Source: DATBED01 sp036276195 (GTDB lineage: Bacteria > Patescibacteriota > Saccharimonadia > Saccharimonadales > UBA4665). Taken from it: DNA of 32,733 bases. The DNA is taken from the NCBI GenBank assembly GCA_036276195.1, contig DATBED010000060.1, positions 1 to 32,733 on the forward strand, in the 5' to 3' direction. This document shows, piece by piece, positions 26,501 through 32,612 of the stretch (position 1 is its first letter; every line of letters starts with the position of its first letter). The translations under genes and the position numbers were made by a program. The notes below the pieces were generated by a model, which was not told the origin of the DNA, made no database searches, and was given only the letters and a program-made list of their open reading frames with translations.

Positions 26501-28291
26501 TAGCGAGTTGGAACCAAAACCAAAAGTGCTGGCCGCCGCGCCGGTCAGGTTCAAGGCCCCCGCTGAGGTGACCGACAGCGTGCCCGCCGTGGTGGTCTGC
26601 AAGGTTAGCGGCCCAGAGGTCACACCAATCGACAAACCCCCTGTTGTAGGTCCTACAATGTTACGGGCTGAGCTTCCGCTAAAAGTCAGGTCACCGCCCT
26701 GAACTGTTAAAGCACCTCCCAAAGTGGTCAGGCCGTTGCCTTGCAAGGTCAACGTTGTGTTGTTAGTAGAGTTGCCCAGGGTCACGCCGGAAGTGTTAGC
26801 CGTGCCGATGTTAATATTACCGTCGTTAGGATGGCCGGCCGCGCTGGCCCCGCCGTTAATGGTCACTGTACCGCCATTGCGCGTGCCGCTGGCTCCGGTC
26901 GCCTGGCCGCCAGCAATATTGACCGCTCCACCGGTGGTCGAAGTTGTACCCGACTCATCACCGCCAGTCAGGCTCAAAGTGGCACCGGTACCTGTAGCCG
27001 CCGCATTAACACCGGGCTGAACTGTCAGGTTCTTACCGCCACTAGCCGTGCCGATAGTGCTGGTTTGCTGCAGTGTCAAGTTACCGGCGGTGTCTACAAT
27101 CAACCGGTCGACGGCGTTAGTCCTGATAGCCAACGGGAAGTTATCGTTTGTGCCCAGTTCGGCCTGACCCCCGAAGGCATTACCATTCTGCACAAAGGCC
27201 GTACTGCTGGTTATACAGTTCACAAAAGTCAGCTGGCCCACGGTGGTACCGTCATTCGCCAGGCATTGGCTCAAACTCGGCGCCGCGGTCGGCAGCAGCA
27301 AGCTGTAGGAGCTGCTGGGATTAGTCGTTGGCGCCTGTAGAGTAACAATGTTAGTACCCCCTGAAGACTTAAACAGGATGGCACCACTGTTGGTGCTAGC
27401 CGTGCCCAGCGTCAAAGCACTCGCCCCTTGAACAGTTAGGCTACTGCCAATAGTGCCGCTGCCAGTGATATTAAAATTAGCTGTCTGCGCCGAAGTAGTG
27501 TTCTGAATGTAGTTGGCGCTACCGCTAGTGGGAGCGAAGTTACAATTGGTGCTGCCTTGCACGCAGAGGGTGCCACCCTCATTAGGCAGCACTAGATTGT
27601 TGGCCGTCGTCTGGCTGGCCCAACCCAGCGTCGATTCGTTGGAACCGGTCAACAACGCCAGTTGCTGTGCCCGGAAGGCGTAAGGCACTGCCGTCAGCTG
27701 CAAGCGAGGGCTCATCTCTCCATCCCAGGTGATGGCGCCACTGCCGGTGGTACCACCGATGTTCATGGTCAGCCACAGTTGCTGATCCCAGTTGATGGTA
27801 CCGGGGAAAGCCGTTATAGATCCCAAATTTACCGTCAGATAACCGTCGACCACTCTGGCCCGCACGTCGGTGCCACCGCTGCCGCTGTTGTAGGTATAAT
27901 CTTCCATCCACAAGCAGTCGCCGCTACAAGTACCCTGGCCGCCACCAGACGAGCTCAAGCTAGAATGCAGCTTAAACTCCACATCGTAGTTGCCATCAGG
28001 CACAATTGCACCGGTGTTAGATTCCAGTCTAGCCTGAAAGTTAATCGTGTTACTGGTAGCAGCAGCCGCTGTTGAAACAGGGCGAGCTAGATTAAGCCCA
28101 ACCGTCGTCAAAACAACCAGCCCTGTCAGTAGCGGGCCCAGCACGCGCAGGGGCTGGCGCATACGCGCGCGCGTATAGAAAAATACAGGGGTCAGAAGTA
28201 ACCGGCGATCAGCAGCAAAAAACACCTTGCCGAGAGCTCGGCCAAAGGTGCTTGCAGACAGTTCTCGCTGACGCGATCCAAGTTTTAACAT
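20576..28291 (-). CDS. Giant secreted fibre with C-terminal glycine-rich domain
   Basis: 2,571 residues. A basic N-terminus and signal-like helix (MRQPLRVLGPLLTGLVVL, about 44-61) precede a CPR fibre N-domain (about 75-205) with NTINFQARL and SPRLQLTAVPYAFRAQ. The stalk consists of hundreds of residues of beta-repeats of the INLGQSTGTNTINLGN kind. It contains an Fn3-like insert (about 725-830, ATGYKVYRSA), GRVGIGTSAPGSILDVESS, and a carbohydrate-binding-module-like domain (about 1925-2080, NPSFENTNVSAWAYSG). The end (about 2262-2571) is very Gly-rich after TWTKPSAANAVEVIMVGG, like polyglycine tips of phage adhesins. It is probably a long host-binding fibre. The start context is A-rich with no Shine-Dalgarno; M44 is an alternative start. 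Confidence 0.82.
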   Translation of the reverse strand: MLKLGSRQRELSASTFGRALGKVFFAADRRLLLTPVFFYTRARMRQPLRVLGPLLTGLVVLTTVGLNLARPVSTAAAATSNTINFQARLESNTGAIVPDGNYDVEFKLHSSLSSSGGGQGTCSGDCLWMEDYTYNSGSGGTDVRARVVDGYLTVNLGSITAFPGTINWDQQLWLTMNIGGTTGSGAITWDGEMSPRLQLTAVPYAFRAQQLALLTGSNESTLGWASQTTANNLVLPNEGGTLCVQGSTNCNFAPTSGSANYIQNTTSAQTANFNITGSGTIGSSLTVQGASALTLGTASTNSGAILFKSSGGTNIVTLQAPTTNPSSSYSLLLPTAAPSLSQCLANDGTTVGQLTFVNCITSSTAFVQNGNAFGGQAELGTNDNFPLAIRTNAVDRLIVDTAGNLTLQQTSTIGTASGGKNLTVQPGVNAAATGTGATLSLTGGDESGTTSTTGGAVNIAGGQATGASGTRNGGTVTINGGASAAGHPNDGNINIGTANTSGVTLGNSTNNTTLTLQGNGLTTLGGALTVQGGDLTFSGSSARNIVGPTTGGLSIGVTSGPLTLQTTTAGTLSVTSAGALNLTGAAASTFGFGSNSLSVTASNFTVSSGGVLDVLGGSAGFQIGGSAATGNYLRGNGTSFVSSAIQSGDIPVCTGTCHYISNQTTTQSAANFNIQSAATSSVGGVIAGASSQTADLFDLQDANGVNIAKFSAAGAFTNYGVSNSLTGLVAPAANSGGTSGSSFFYAVAATNGAITTLPGSSVALANNTSTITWSQVAGATGYKVYRSAANNFTAGASVTLVSTITNGATTSFADSGVSGSGVTLAAPSVVGLTVQGSTGQGSDSFDVKSAAGVVSLGVNSTNNPYSNTGFIINNGGLNVGGVQSSTVQAIFDNTVNGNATASNLILKGNVSQSAPQLILQNSAGISEASFGATGSQLTLGTIANSGTVFQGALILADGTADNLGSTLNTATLTNNRTISLPDANGTICLQTSAACGFETSAGTDFIRNQTALQSSSNFHISGTGTADTSLVTPLLDTASAVSLNIGSSASGINLNQNTAIASNKTFTANGGVLLQDATNSTSAFQVLNQAGTVGVLNVDTSNQQVRLDSLTYATGTITQATTTVTGSGTSWTSGMVGGVLTYADGSSATISSVNVGAQTMVVSVSKTIGSGQGYAIRYSGVAVFSDGSLSVQSDTNSVTALRVQNAAVTTTVFDVDTSNGRVGIGTSAPGSILDVESSVNGGSVATFHNSSNGSSASSQISLMVDTGNGGQIFENSSGNTSNGGANSLNILNTNNGALALGTNNNIRAILDTTGNLTFQQASTIGAVAQTGTNGLSLTLQGGGSSFNSGSGGAVNITGGNESGSSSTGGSVSIDAGTGTANGNLSLGTANALTVTIGNTTGAAALNQRVGTGNYSLDGVAGSTYSIGTSTTTGSVTIGGTAQTGTITLGSSSATNSLNIANGSGATTVNVANVQSAGSFNVGAGFTTGTINLGGANQNGQINLGQSTGTNTINLGNATIGAGSVGTINIGSSSSGSGKDVVTVGSTNGASSLTLQAGSGSLVLAANAGNINIGQTNALQINIGAAAGTTAINELVGSGNFSLDGVGASTYSLGASTVAGTFTVGGTAQTGTITLGQSTSSNTIAIGAVAGNGNTQTINIGTGSTTGSTTNINIGSGSGGVTTLESSSGTAFNVLATADNVNYLCRNSSTKLISSCATTGNGAAFIQGGNQFGATAVLGTTDANGLQIVTGASGPNGRAYFDTSNDLYLGNAGTTGTAASPNNFSILGTGSSVVGTAGATLTVKGGAGASTTTGSAGGGLTLQAGDAGGSNANNGGTLTLDSGAKTSTGTSTINLGATNATAINIGSSSGLTTIKGSTGGILLQPAGGGSNLGVQVLPTSNTTTAFQVQNATGSVALNVDTTPLNTLLTNPSFENTNVSAWAYSGATGGSTARTTAQAYIGSAALSVTSGTTATANDGTKYTVGTAISASTTYTLSWYAKLNSGTMTAISAVYSPDGSTTVNCTPSNQTVVTTGWTRFSCSFASGTPTASAYLLIRNGDTTTRTFFIDAVQLEAASSATAFKEAGLALNGVINSPVAFENTTNSTTAFQVQNSNGSNYIQVDTVGANLFLGNTGIASTIQIGNTTGAVTQTVNVGNNSTASSTTNVTIGSTVAGTTTINGTTGISLAGNTTVSPGKVFVVGTNNGSPSCTTGGIYYDTGTNLFKGCVSGSWVTLGSFTDIQTYTSGDNTWTKPSAANAVEVIMVGGGGGGGGGGARNGGQERNGGGGGAGGAYATQVFAASDLPSSAHASVGGSGSTGTGAASSGSNGGNGGAGGASCFSSAATCSGTTYEQAYGGGGGAGGGGASAGLGGGAGGGGTAAVGTTATTITGATGGNPLGAAANANAAGGTGAGGGTGTGGASGNGNSGGEAEYGGGGGGGSAAGNSTSGNGGSSLHGAGGGGGGGSINSGNSTGTAGVGGVSQAYTSGGGGGAGTAGATCASGGNGSNGAGGSSIKAGTGGGGGGANGGGGGVGCAGGNGGAPGGGGGGGGAGSGSAGAGGSGGIGEIWVISW
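20577..21508 (-). repeat. Glycine-codon-rich low-complexity tract
   Basis: About 310 codons dominated by Gly, Ala, Ser and Thr, with runs of up to ten or so glycines. The plus strand shows the matching CCACCACC-type pattern. This is the fibre tip, not a separate gene. Confidence 0.85.
23355..24070 (-). repeat. Duplicated stalk segment in the giant fibre
   Basis: A unit of about 50 residues containing G(T/S)GN(Y/F)SLDGV and TAQTGTITLG occurs near 24070-23915 and again near 23515-23355, separated by shorter beta-repeats. This suggests the stalk lengthened by internal duplication. Confidence 0.65.
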
Positions 28292-28354
28292 TTTGTTTTT
28301 AGGTTTTTGTTTTGGTCAACCCGTTTGTGAGGAATAACCAATTTTTTGTTTGGT

Positions 28355-28376
28355 GTTTAAAGCTTGAGCTTTAAAC
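28355..28376. promoter_or_regulatory. 22-bp inverted repeat upstream of the giant fibre gene
   Basis: GTTTAAAGCT and its exact reverse complement are separated by TG. It lies 64 bp before the fibre ATG. It could be an operator or a leader hairpin; nothing in the sequence decides which. Confidence 0.5.
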
Positions 28377-28674
28377 CTGTTTCTAGTATCTTCTTTCCAA
28401 CAGGGATAAAGCAAGCACTTTTGAGTAAACTTTCTATGCAACTTTTAGAGCTTATTTTAACGCCCAAACCCAAACTTTTTGTTGTGAATAAGTTAACAAT
28501 AAGTAATTAAACTTCTTGTTCAGTCGCTTAAGCTCCAGATATAGACTACCAAAGTCATCGTCTAGTTGTTGTATAAATAGTTACAAGTAAGTCACTAACC
28601 CCTTAGTTATCCACAGCAGTCCTCCAATTAAGTCAATCAGTAATAGCTTCCAGCCTGCCCAATTGGCGGAAATC

Positions 28675-28703
28675 TTGTTTTATCCCTGTTTTTTAGGTAA
28701 AAT
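28675..28703 (+). promoter_or_regulatory. Promoter of the tRNA-Ala/tRNA-Ile unit
   Basis: TTGTTT (28675-28680) and TAAAAT (28698-28703) have a 17-bp spacer. The predicted start falls about 5 nt before the mature tRNA-Ala 5' end. Confidence 0.6.
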
Positions 28704-28714
28704 ACCCCAGTTAA

Positions 28715-28791
28715 GGGGACATAGCTCAGTTGGCTAGAGCACCTGCTTTGCAAGCAGGGGGTCCAGGGTTCGAGTCCCTGTGTCTCCACCA
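28715..28791 (+). tRNA. tRNA-Ala (anticodon TGC)
   Basis: A complete cloverleaf. Acceptor GGGGACA pairs with TGTCTCC. The anticodon stem CCTGC/GCAGG holds loop TTTGCAA with anticodon TGC. The T-loop GGTTCGAGTCC is standard. The discriminator A is followed by an encoded CCA. Confidence 0.97.
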
Positions 28792-28806
28792 TATTTTACA
28801 GGTTAA

Positions 28807-28883
28807 GGGGCTATAGCTCAGCTGGTTAGAGCGCGTCACTGATAATGACGAGGTCCCTGGTTCGAGTCCAGGTAGCCCCACCA
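28807..28883 (+). tRNA. tRNA-Ile (anticodon GAT)
   Basis: A complete cloverleaf. Acceptor GGGGCTA pairs with TAGCCCC. The anticodon stem CGTCA/TGACG holds loop CTGATAA with anticodon GAT. CCA is encoded. It lies 15 bp after tRNA-Ala, probably on the same transcript. In most rRNA spacers the order is Ile then Ala; here it is reversed. Confidence 0.97.
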
Positions 28884-28955
28884 CCTACATAAGATAATCA
28901 AACTTCCGCCCCTTCCCTTCAATTTCAATATAGCGAAAAAGCCTTAGTTCTACAT

Positions 28956-29098
28956 ATGCATACCTGAATCTCAAAACCCCTGCTCAATTCACCTCTCTGT
29001 TGCGCTGTCGACTTAGTAAGCAGTACTTACTATCTCGACAGCGTCTTTTAGAAGTAGATGAAGTCTATTCCTGGGGGTTTTGAGATTCAGGTATGCAT
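28956..29098. repeat. 143-bp nested palindrome (MITE-like or structured RNA)
   Basis: Exact 25-bp terminal inverted repeats (28956-28980 and 29074-29098, outer end ATGCATACCTGAATC) enclose a second long hairpin. The inner stem is 9 bp (29003-29011 with 29035-29043), a 2-nt internal loop, 7 bp (29014-29020 with 29026-29032), and a 5-nt loop. There is no coding frame and no clear target duplication. It separates the tRNA unit from the 29102 promoter. It may be a non-autonomous mobile element or a strong transcription barrier. Confidence 0.75.
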
Positions 29099-29101
29099 GC
29101 A

Positions 29102-29130
29102 TTGACAGTTTGACTATACTATGCTATGAT
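29102..29130 (+). promoter_or_regulatory. Near-consensus extended -10 promoter
   Basis: TTGACA (29102-29107), a 17-bp spacer, then TGC-TATGAT (hexamer 29125-29130). It is the best promoter in the window. Transcription would begin at about 29137-29138, at the ATG of the downstream gene, so the mRNA should be leaderless. Confidence 0.75.
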
Positions 29131-29137
29131 TATGCAG

Positions 29138-29842
29138 ATGGATCGTCACAGCCTAATTCGCACTAGACATACTATAGCTGCCGGCATGGCAGTCATAGTG
29201 CCTACGCTAGAAATTGCTCCTGCAGTGGCGGATGCCGCTACTCCACTCAAGCTAGCCAATGTAGCTTTAGCATCTTCGCACAAAGAGAGTCCGGCCAGCT
29301 CTACAGAAGTACAACAATCGGCTGACCAACTAGGGAGAAGGATTATCTGCCTGGCTGCCCAACGAGGAGTTACACCCTTTAGGGAGGGCTATGCCGACAT
29401 AGTGCAGCTGGATAATACCGTAATCCCGACGAGGAAGTATCCTTTTGGCTTTGTTGCCTATAGGCATATCCAAAAGGACGGCCAACCCAGCCGCCATATT
29501 GGTCAGATTGACATTACGGCCAGCAGTAGTAATTCACTGAACCAGCCACCTAATACTGAAATAATCCTGGTTCAGAACCCCGTGACCGGGGCCTGGATCG
29601 ACGATGTCCGATCCTTCAGAGAGAGCCATAATAAGGGTACATCTACTGAAGCACAGGCCAGCACGGAGCCGGCTCCTGGCCAGCGTCGCCTAACTGAACC
29701 GGGGCTCGAAGCCACTATAGACCTGGCAGACCAAATAATCACCGAATATGAAGCGAACAAGCCTCCGGTTCGCTTCAGGCATCCTGCCATCCCCCTAGGC
29801 GGCAGGGTCCTGAGCTTTCAGCCCATAGACCAGGTACCTTAA
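29138..29842 (+). CDS. Small secreted protein of unknown function
   Basis: 234 residues from the ATG at 29138. In-frame ATGs at 29126 and 29132 lie inside or directly after the -10 element, so they would not be in the transcript. The N-terminus (MDRHSLIRTRHTIAAGMAVIVPT) resembles a weak signal peptide ending near AVADAAT. The remainder has a compact segment RRIICLAAQRGVTPFREGYADIVQLD, a strand pair FGFVAYRHI/HIGQIDIT, and a Ser/Thr/Pro-rich linker before a C-terminal VRFRHPAIPLGG stretch. No family is recognised. It converges on the lectin-repeat gene with a 24-bp gap. Confidence 0.65.
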   Translation: MDRHSLIRTRHTIAAGMAVIVPTLEIAPAVADAATPLKLANVALASSHKESPASSTEVQQSADQLGRRIICLAAQRGVTPFREGYADIVQLDNTVIPTRKYPFGFVAYRHIQKDGQPSRHIGQIDITASSSNSLNQPPNTEIILVQNPVTGAWIDDVRSFRESHNKGTSTEAQASTEPAPGQRRLTEPGLEATIDLADQIITEYEANKPPVRFRHPAIPLGGRVLSFQPIDQVP

Positions 29843-29866
29843 TCTTTATCTTTGCTCTCTCTTTGA

Positions 29867-32335
29867 TCAGTACCAACCGACAGTAGCATTATTGTAGTTG
29901 ACGGCACTGATATTACTATTATAAAGATTGTTTGCCGCGGCGTTCCATAGGTTAAGGAACTGGCTATAAGATGGGGCGGGCCCATTACAGCCGCTGCCAG
30001 CCCCACCACTAAAGAACCTATTAACAATGTAGCCCTGGGCCCCAGAAGGCGGATTGCCAGAATAACCGCATGATTGCGGATACCATTCGAAGAGAGCTGT
30101 ACCGCCTGAGTAGCGGCTACTTACGGGCCAGCTGACTGCCACGCCAGCATAAATAGGCAAACTGTAGCCAAGATTATTACGGATGTAACTAACCCACAGC
30201 TGGACACAGGCTTTACTATAGACTGTCTTGCCATTAACTGTCGTATTAACTGTCGTATTGCCACTAGGTTCTGCAGCGAGTCCGTTAGGGTAGGTAGCGC
30301 TCGGAGGTTGGGCGGTATTACAAGGTGTCTCGTCATCTACCCATAATCCGGCAGGGTTACCACTGTTAACGTAGGTTAGAAGTTTGCCATACCCATTTGG
30401 ACCGTTTCCTCCAGCTTCCTTCCACCACAGGCCAGTAGGACAATAGCCACCATAATAGCCGGGGGCACAAGCTACTATAAGAGGATTCGAACTGGGTGAC
30501 TCGTTTAGGTTGGGGAAGCCTGAGCCATCACCGATGTCGGCAAAGGTGGCGCCTGGCGCGGCTGGATAACCATTAATTGTAGTTGCCGGGCTACTAGGCA
30601 AGACTTGGATATTAACGGCTTGAGTACTTGAGCCGCCACTGCCGCTGCATGTTAGACCAAAATTTGAGTTAGAGATGAGAGCGTTTGTGGTGTAAGAACC
30701 GCTGGTGGACTTGCTACCACTCCAAGCCCCGGAGGCCGTACAGCCCGACGCGTTAGTGGCATTCCAAGAAAGCACGGTGTCAGCGCTGTACTTAAGGGTT
30801 GTCAAGTTGGCATGAAAAGTAACGGTAGGAGCTGGTGGTGGGACCGGGGGCGCTATAGATGGGACGCCCAGGTTTTCCCAGCCCGACCAGCCACTCGAGT
30901 AATACTTGTGGTAGAGATTGTTATCGGTGCCGTTCACGAACAGGTCAAGCCGACCCACGCCCCAAGTAGATACCGAGGGGGCGGAATAGGTTGTACCAGG
31001 GCCAGAAATACCCACCCAATTAGACCAACCGTTCTGGTACCATTTTTGGGCAACGGAGTTATCGGTACCGCGGACAAATAGGTCAATCCGGCCTGACCCC
31101 CAGGAGACAGCCGTCGGAGCGGAATAAGTAGCGCCGCCCAGGCTTTCCCAACCGGACCAGCCGCTTTGGTACCACTTGTGGTAAATAACATTATCGGTAC
31201 CCCTAACAAACACGTCAAGCCGACCTGGTGCCCAAGAGGATATGGCCGGGGCATCATAGGTGGTGTTAGCGTAACTAATAGCCTCCCAGCCCGACCAACC
31301 ATTCTGGTAATACTTATGGTAGACATTGTTGTCGGTGCCGCGGACTACCAGGTCTATCCGGCCTGAGCCCCAGGAGACAGCCGTCGGAGCAGAATAAGTG
31401 GTGTTACCGCCGCTGACAGCCTCCCAGCCCGACCAGCCAGAGCCATCCTGGTACCACTTATGGTAAATAGCGTTATCGGTACCACGAATGAATAGGTCAA
31501 GCCGGCCTGAACCCCAAGAAGCTACTGCCGGAGCGTCATAAGTAGCGCCCCCCAGATTCTCCCAGCCCGACCAGCCATTGGAGTAATACTTGTGGTAAAT
31601 GTTATTGTCGGCGCCACGCTCAAACACGTCAACTCTACCCGATCCCCAGGAGACAGCCGTCGGGGCCAGCGTAGGAGCGGAGGGTGCGGGGGCCGCTGCC
31701 GTAGGCGGTGGTGGCGTGGGGTCAGTACAGGGATAGTCTGTGGTGAAGGCATCGGTAGTTTCTACCGTGAAGCCGATGCTCTGGTCGTATGCCACTTCTG
31801 AGCTACTAGGGGTGTAGAAATGATTCACTCCTTTAACAAGGCGGTACCAGGGTGCTCTACAGTAGCCCGTTGGTGGTGTTGGTCCAGGGGTTCCACTCGT
31901 TCCATAGCTATAAAAGGCGACCCCTTCGTAGGTATAGCCAATAGATTCGGCGTACGTAACCTCTGAGCTACTGACGGTATAGAAGTGATCCGTGGTGGCG
32001 GGTTTATTGAGCCTATAGACTGGTATAGACGGCTGACCAAGCTCATAATCCATCGGGTAGGCGCTTTCGTAAGTATAACCCAGAGATTCGGCAGAAAGAG
32101 CTTCTGAACTGCTAGTGGTGTAGAAGTGGTCGCTGCCTTTAACCAGCCGATAGAGAGCAATCGTGTAAGTAGGGGTATCGGCATGACTAGCCACCAGATA
32201 ACCTACTCCAGCAATGGCAAAGATTAGGGCAAACAGGAGGGCGCCCCTGGTGCGTTTCGGTAAGCCAGCGAGTCTCCTACGACCTTTAATCGCCAAGTTC
32301 TTAAGGGCTGCTGGCTGTGGCACGACTGGTTTCAT
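29867..32335 (-). CDS. Secreted DUF5648/PLL-like lectin repeat protein
   Basis: 822 residues. An N-terminal signal-anchor (about 28-48, GALLFALIFAIAGVGYLVASH) is followed by three DUF5648-like units (about 55-210; YRLVKGSDHFYTTSSSEA, HFYTVSSSE, HFYTPSSSE). Six tandem PLL-like (DUF346-type) propeller repeats follow (about 223-491), each with SWGSGR(I/V/L)D(L/V)F.RGTDN and GWSGWE. Next is an Ig-like domain (about 492-582). The unrecognised C-terminal domain (about 583-822) contains GLWVDDETPC and YAGVAVSWPV. PLL repeats usually bind sugars, so a glycan-binding adhesin is likely. Whether the last domain is an enzyme is not clear. The leader is A-rich without a Shine-Dalgarno. Confidence 0.8.
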   Translation of the reverse strand: MKPVVPQPAALKNLAIKGRRRLAGLPKRTRGALLFALIFAIAGVGYLVASHADTPTYTIALYRLVKGSDHFYTTSSSEALSAESLGYTYESAYPMDYELGQPSIPVYRLNKPATTDHFYTVSSSEVTYAESIGYTYEGVAFYSYGTSGTPGPTPPTGYCRAPWYRLVKGVNHFYTPSSSEVAYDQSIGFTVETTDAFTTDYPCTDPTPPPPTAAAPAPSAPTLAPTAVSWGSGRVDVFERGADNNIYHKYYSNGWSGWENLGGATYDAPAVASWGSGRLDLFIRGTDNAIYHKWYQDGSGWSGWEAVSGGNTTYSAPTAVSWGSGRIDLVVRGTDNNVYHKYYQNGWSGWEAISYANTTYDAPAISSWAPGRLDVFVRGTDNVIYHKWYQSGWSGWESLGGATYSAPTAVSWGSGRIDLFVRGTDNSVAQKWYQNGWSNWVGISGPGTTYSAPSVSTWGVGRLDLFVNGTDNNLYHKYYSSGWSGWENLGVPSIAPPVPPPAPTVTFHANLTTLKYSADTVLSWNATNASGCTASGAWSGSKSTSGSYTTNALISNSNFGLTCSGSGGSSTQAVNIQVLPSSPATTINGYPAAPGATFADIGDGSGFPNLNESPSSNPLIVACAPGYYGGYCPTGLWWKEAGGNGPNGYGKLLTYVNSGNPAGLWVDDETPCNTAQPPSATYPNGLAAEPSGNTTVNTTVNGKTVYSKACVQLWVSYIRNNLGYSLPIYAGVAVSWPVSSRYSGGTALFEWYPQSCGYSGNPPSGAQGYIVNRFFSGGAGSGCNGPAPSYSQFLNLWNAAANNLYNSNISAVNYNNATVGWY
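30860..31680 (-). repeat. Six PLL-like propeller repeats, about 137 bp period
   Basis: Segments encoding SGWSGWE, the GTDNxxYHK core and APxxxSWGSGR recur roughly every 137 bp with high DNA identity between units. Six are visible, while PLL-type lectins typically form seven blades. A seventh diverged blade may be hidden or lost. Confidence 0.75.
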
Positions 32336-32396
32336 AGGTTTTTGTTTTTTTGTGATTTTTGTTAGTCAGCACTAGAATGGCCTTAAACTGGTTATT

Positions 32397-32425
32397 ATTA
32401 TTCAGAAAAGGCCATGATTGGTCAA
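32397..32425 (-). promoter_or_regulatory. Possible promoter of the lectin-repeat gene
   Basis: On the minus strand TTGACC (32425-32420), 17 bp, then AATAAT (32402-32397). It overlaps an 8-bp inverted repeat ATGGCCTT (32377-32384)/AAGGCCAT (32408-32415). It would give a leader of about 55 nt. Read-through from 16S is an alternative. Confidence 0.35.
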
Positions 32426-32526
32426 GGCTTTTCTATAACATTCCTATAATTTTAAAAACTGAGTAGTGCAAATGCAACGTCAGATCGTGGTACAGACACT
32501 GATATCTTGCCCACCGAGGTGGAAAT

Positions 32527-32600
32527 GTAGATTGTCAGTACTGATTAAACAATCTACCAAGATCGACCTAGCTCGTGTAGGATTGCTCCTGCACTGCTAG
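32527..32600 (-). ncRNA. 16S 3' trailer with two hairpins
   Basis: Directly beyond the 16S 3' end are two stems: 32568-32600 (outer CTAGC/GCTAG and an inner 8-bp stem with one wobble), and 32527-32535 with 32549-32557 (9 bp, perfect). Neither is followed by a clear T-run, so they look more like rRNA processing structures than terminators. Confidence 0.45.
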
Positions 32601-32612
32601 TTTTCTCCCTAG

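Larger units (their letters stand above)
28292..28714. other. AT-rich intergenic region between divergent transcripts
   Basis: No gene is seen. It carries the 22-bp inverted repeat at 28355-28376, DnaA-box-like TTATTCACA (minus strand, 28491-28483) and TTATCCACA (28607-28615). A 12-bp sequence AACAGGGATAAA (28399-28410) recurs inverted at 28679-28690. The tRNA promoter is at its right end. Confidence 0.5.

Noticed and set aside
28292..28714. Chromosomal origin of replication
   Set aside because: Only two DnaA-like boxes, no dnaA or dnaN nearby and no clear unwinding element; kept only as a low-interest observation.
28956..29098. Nested palindrome as a complete insertion sequence
   Set aside because: 143 bp cannot encode a transposase and no clear target duplication is visible; at most it is a non-autonomous element.
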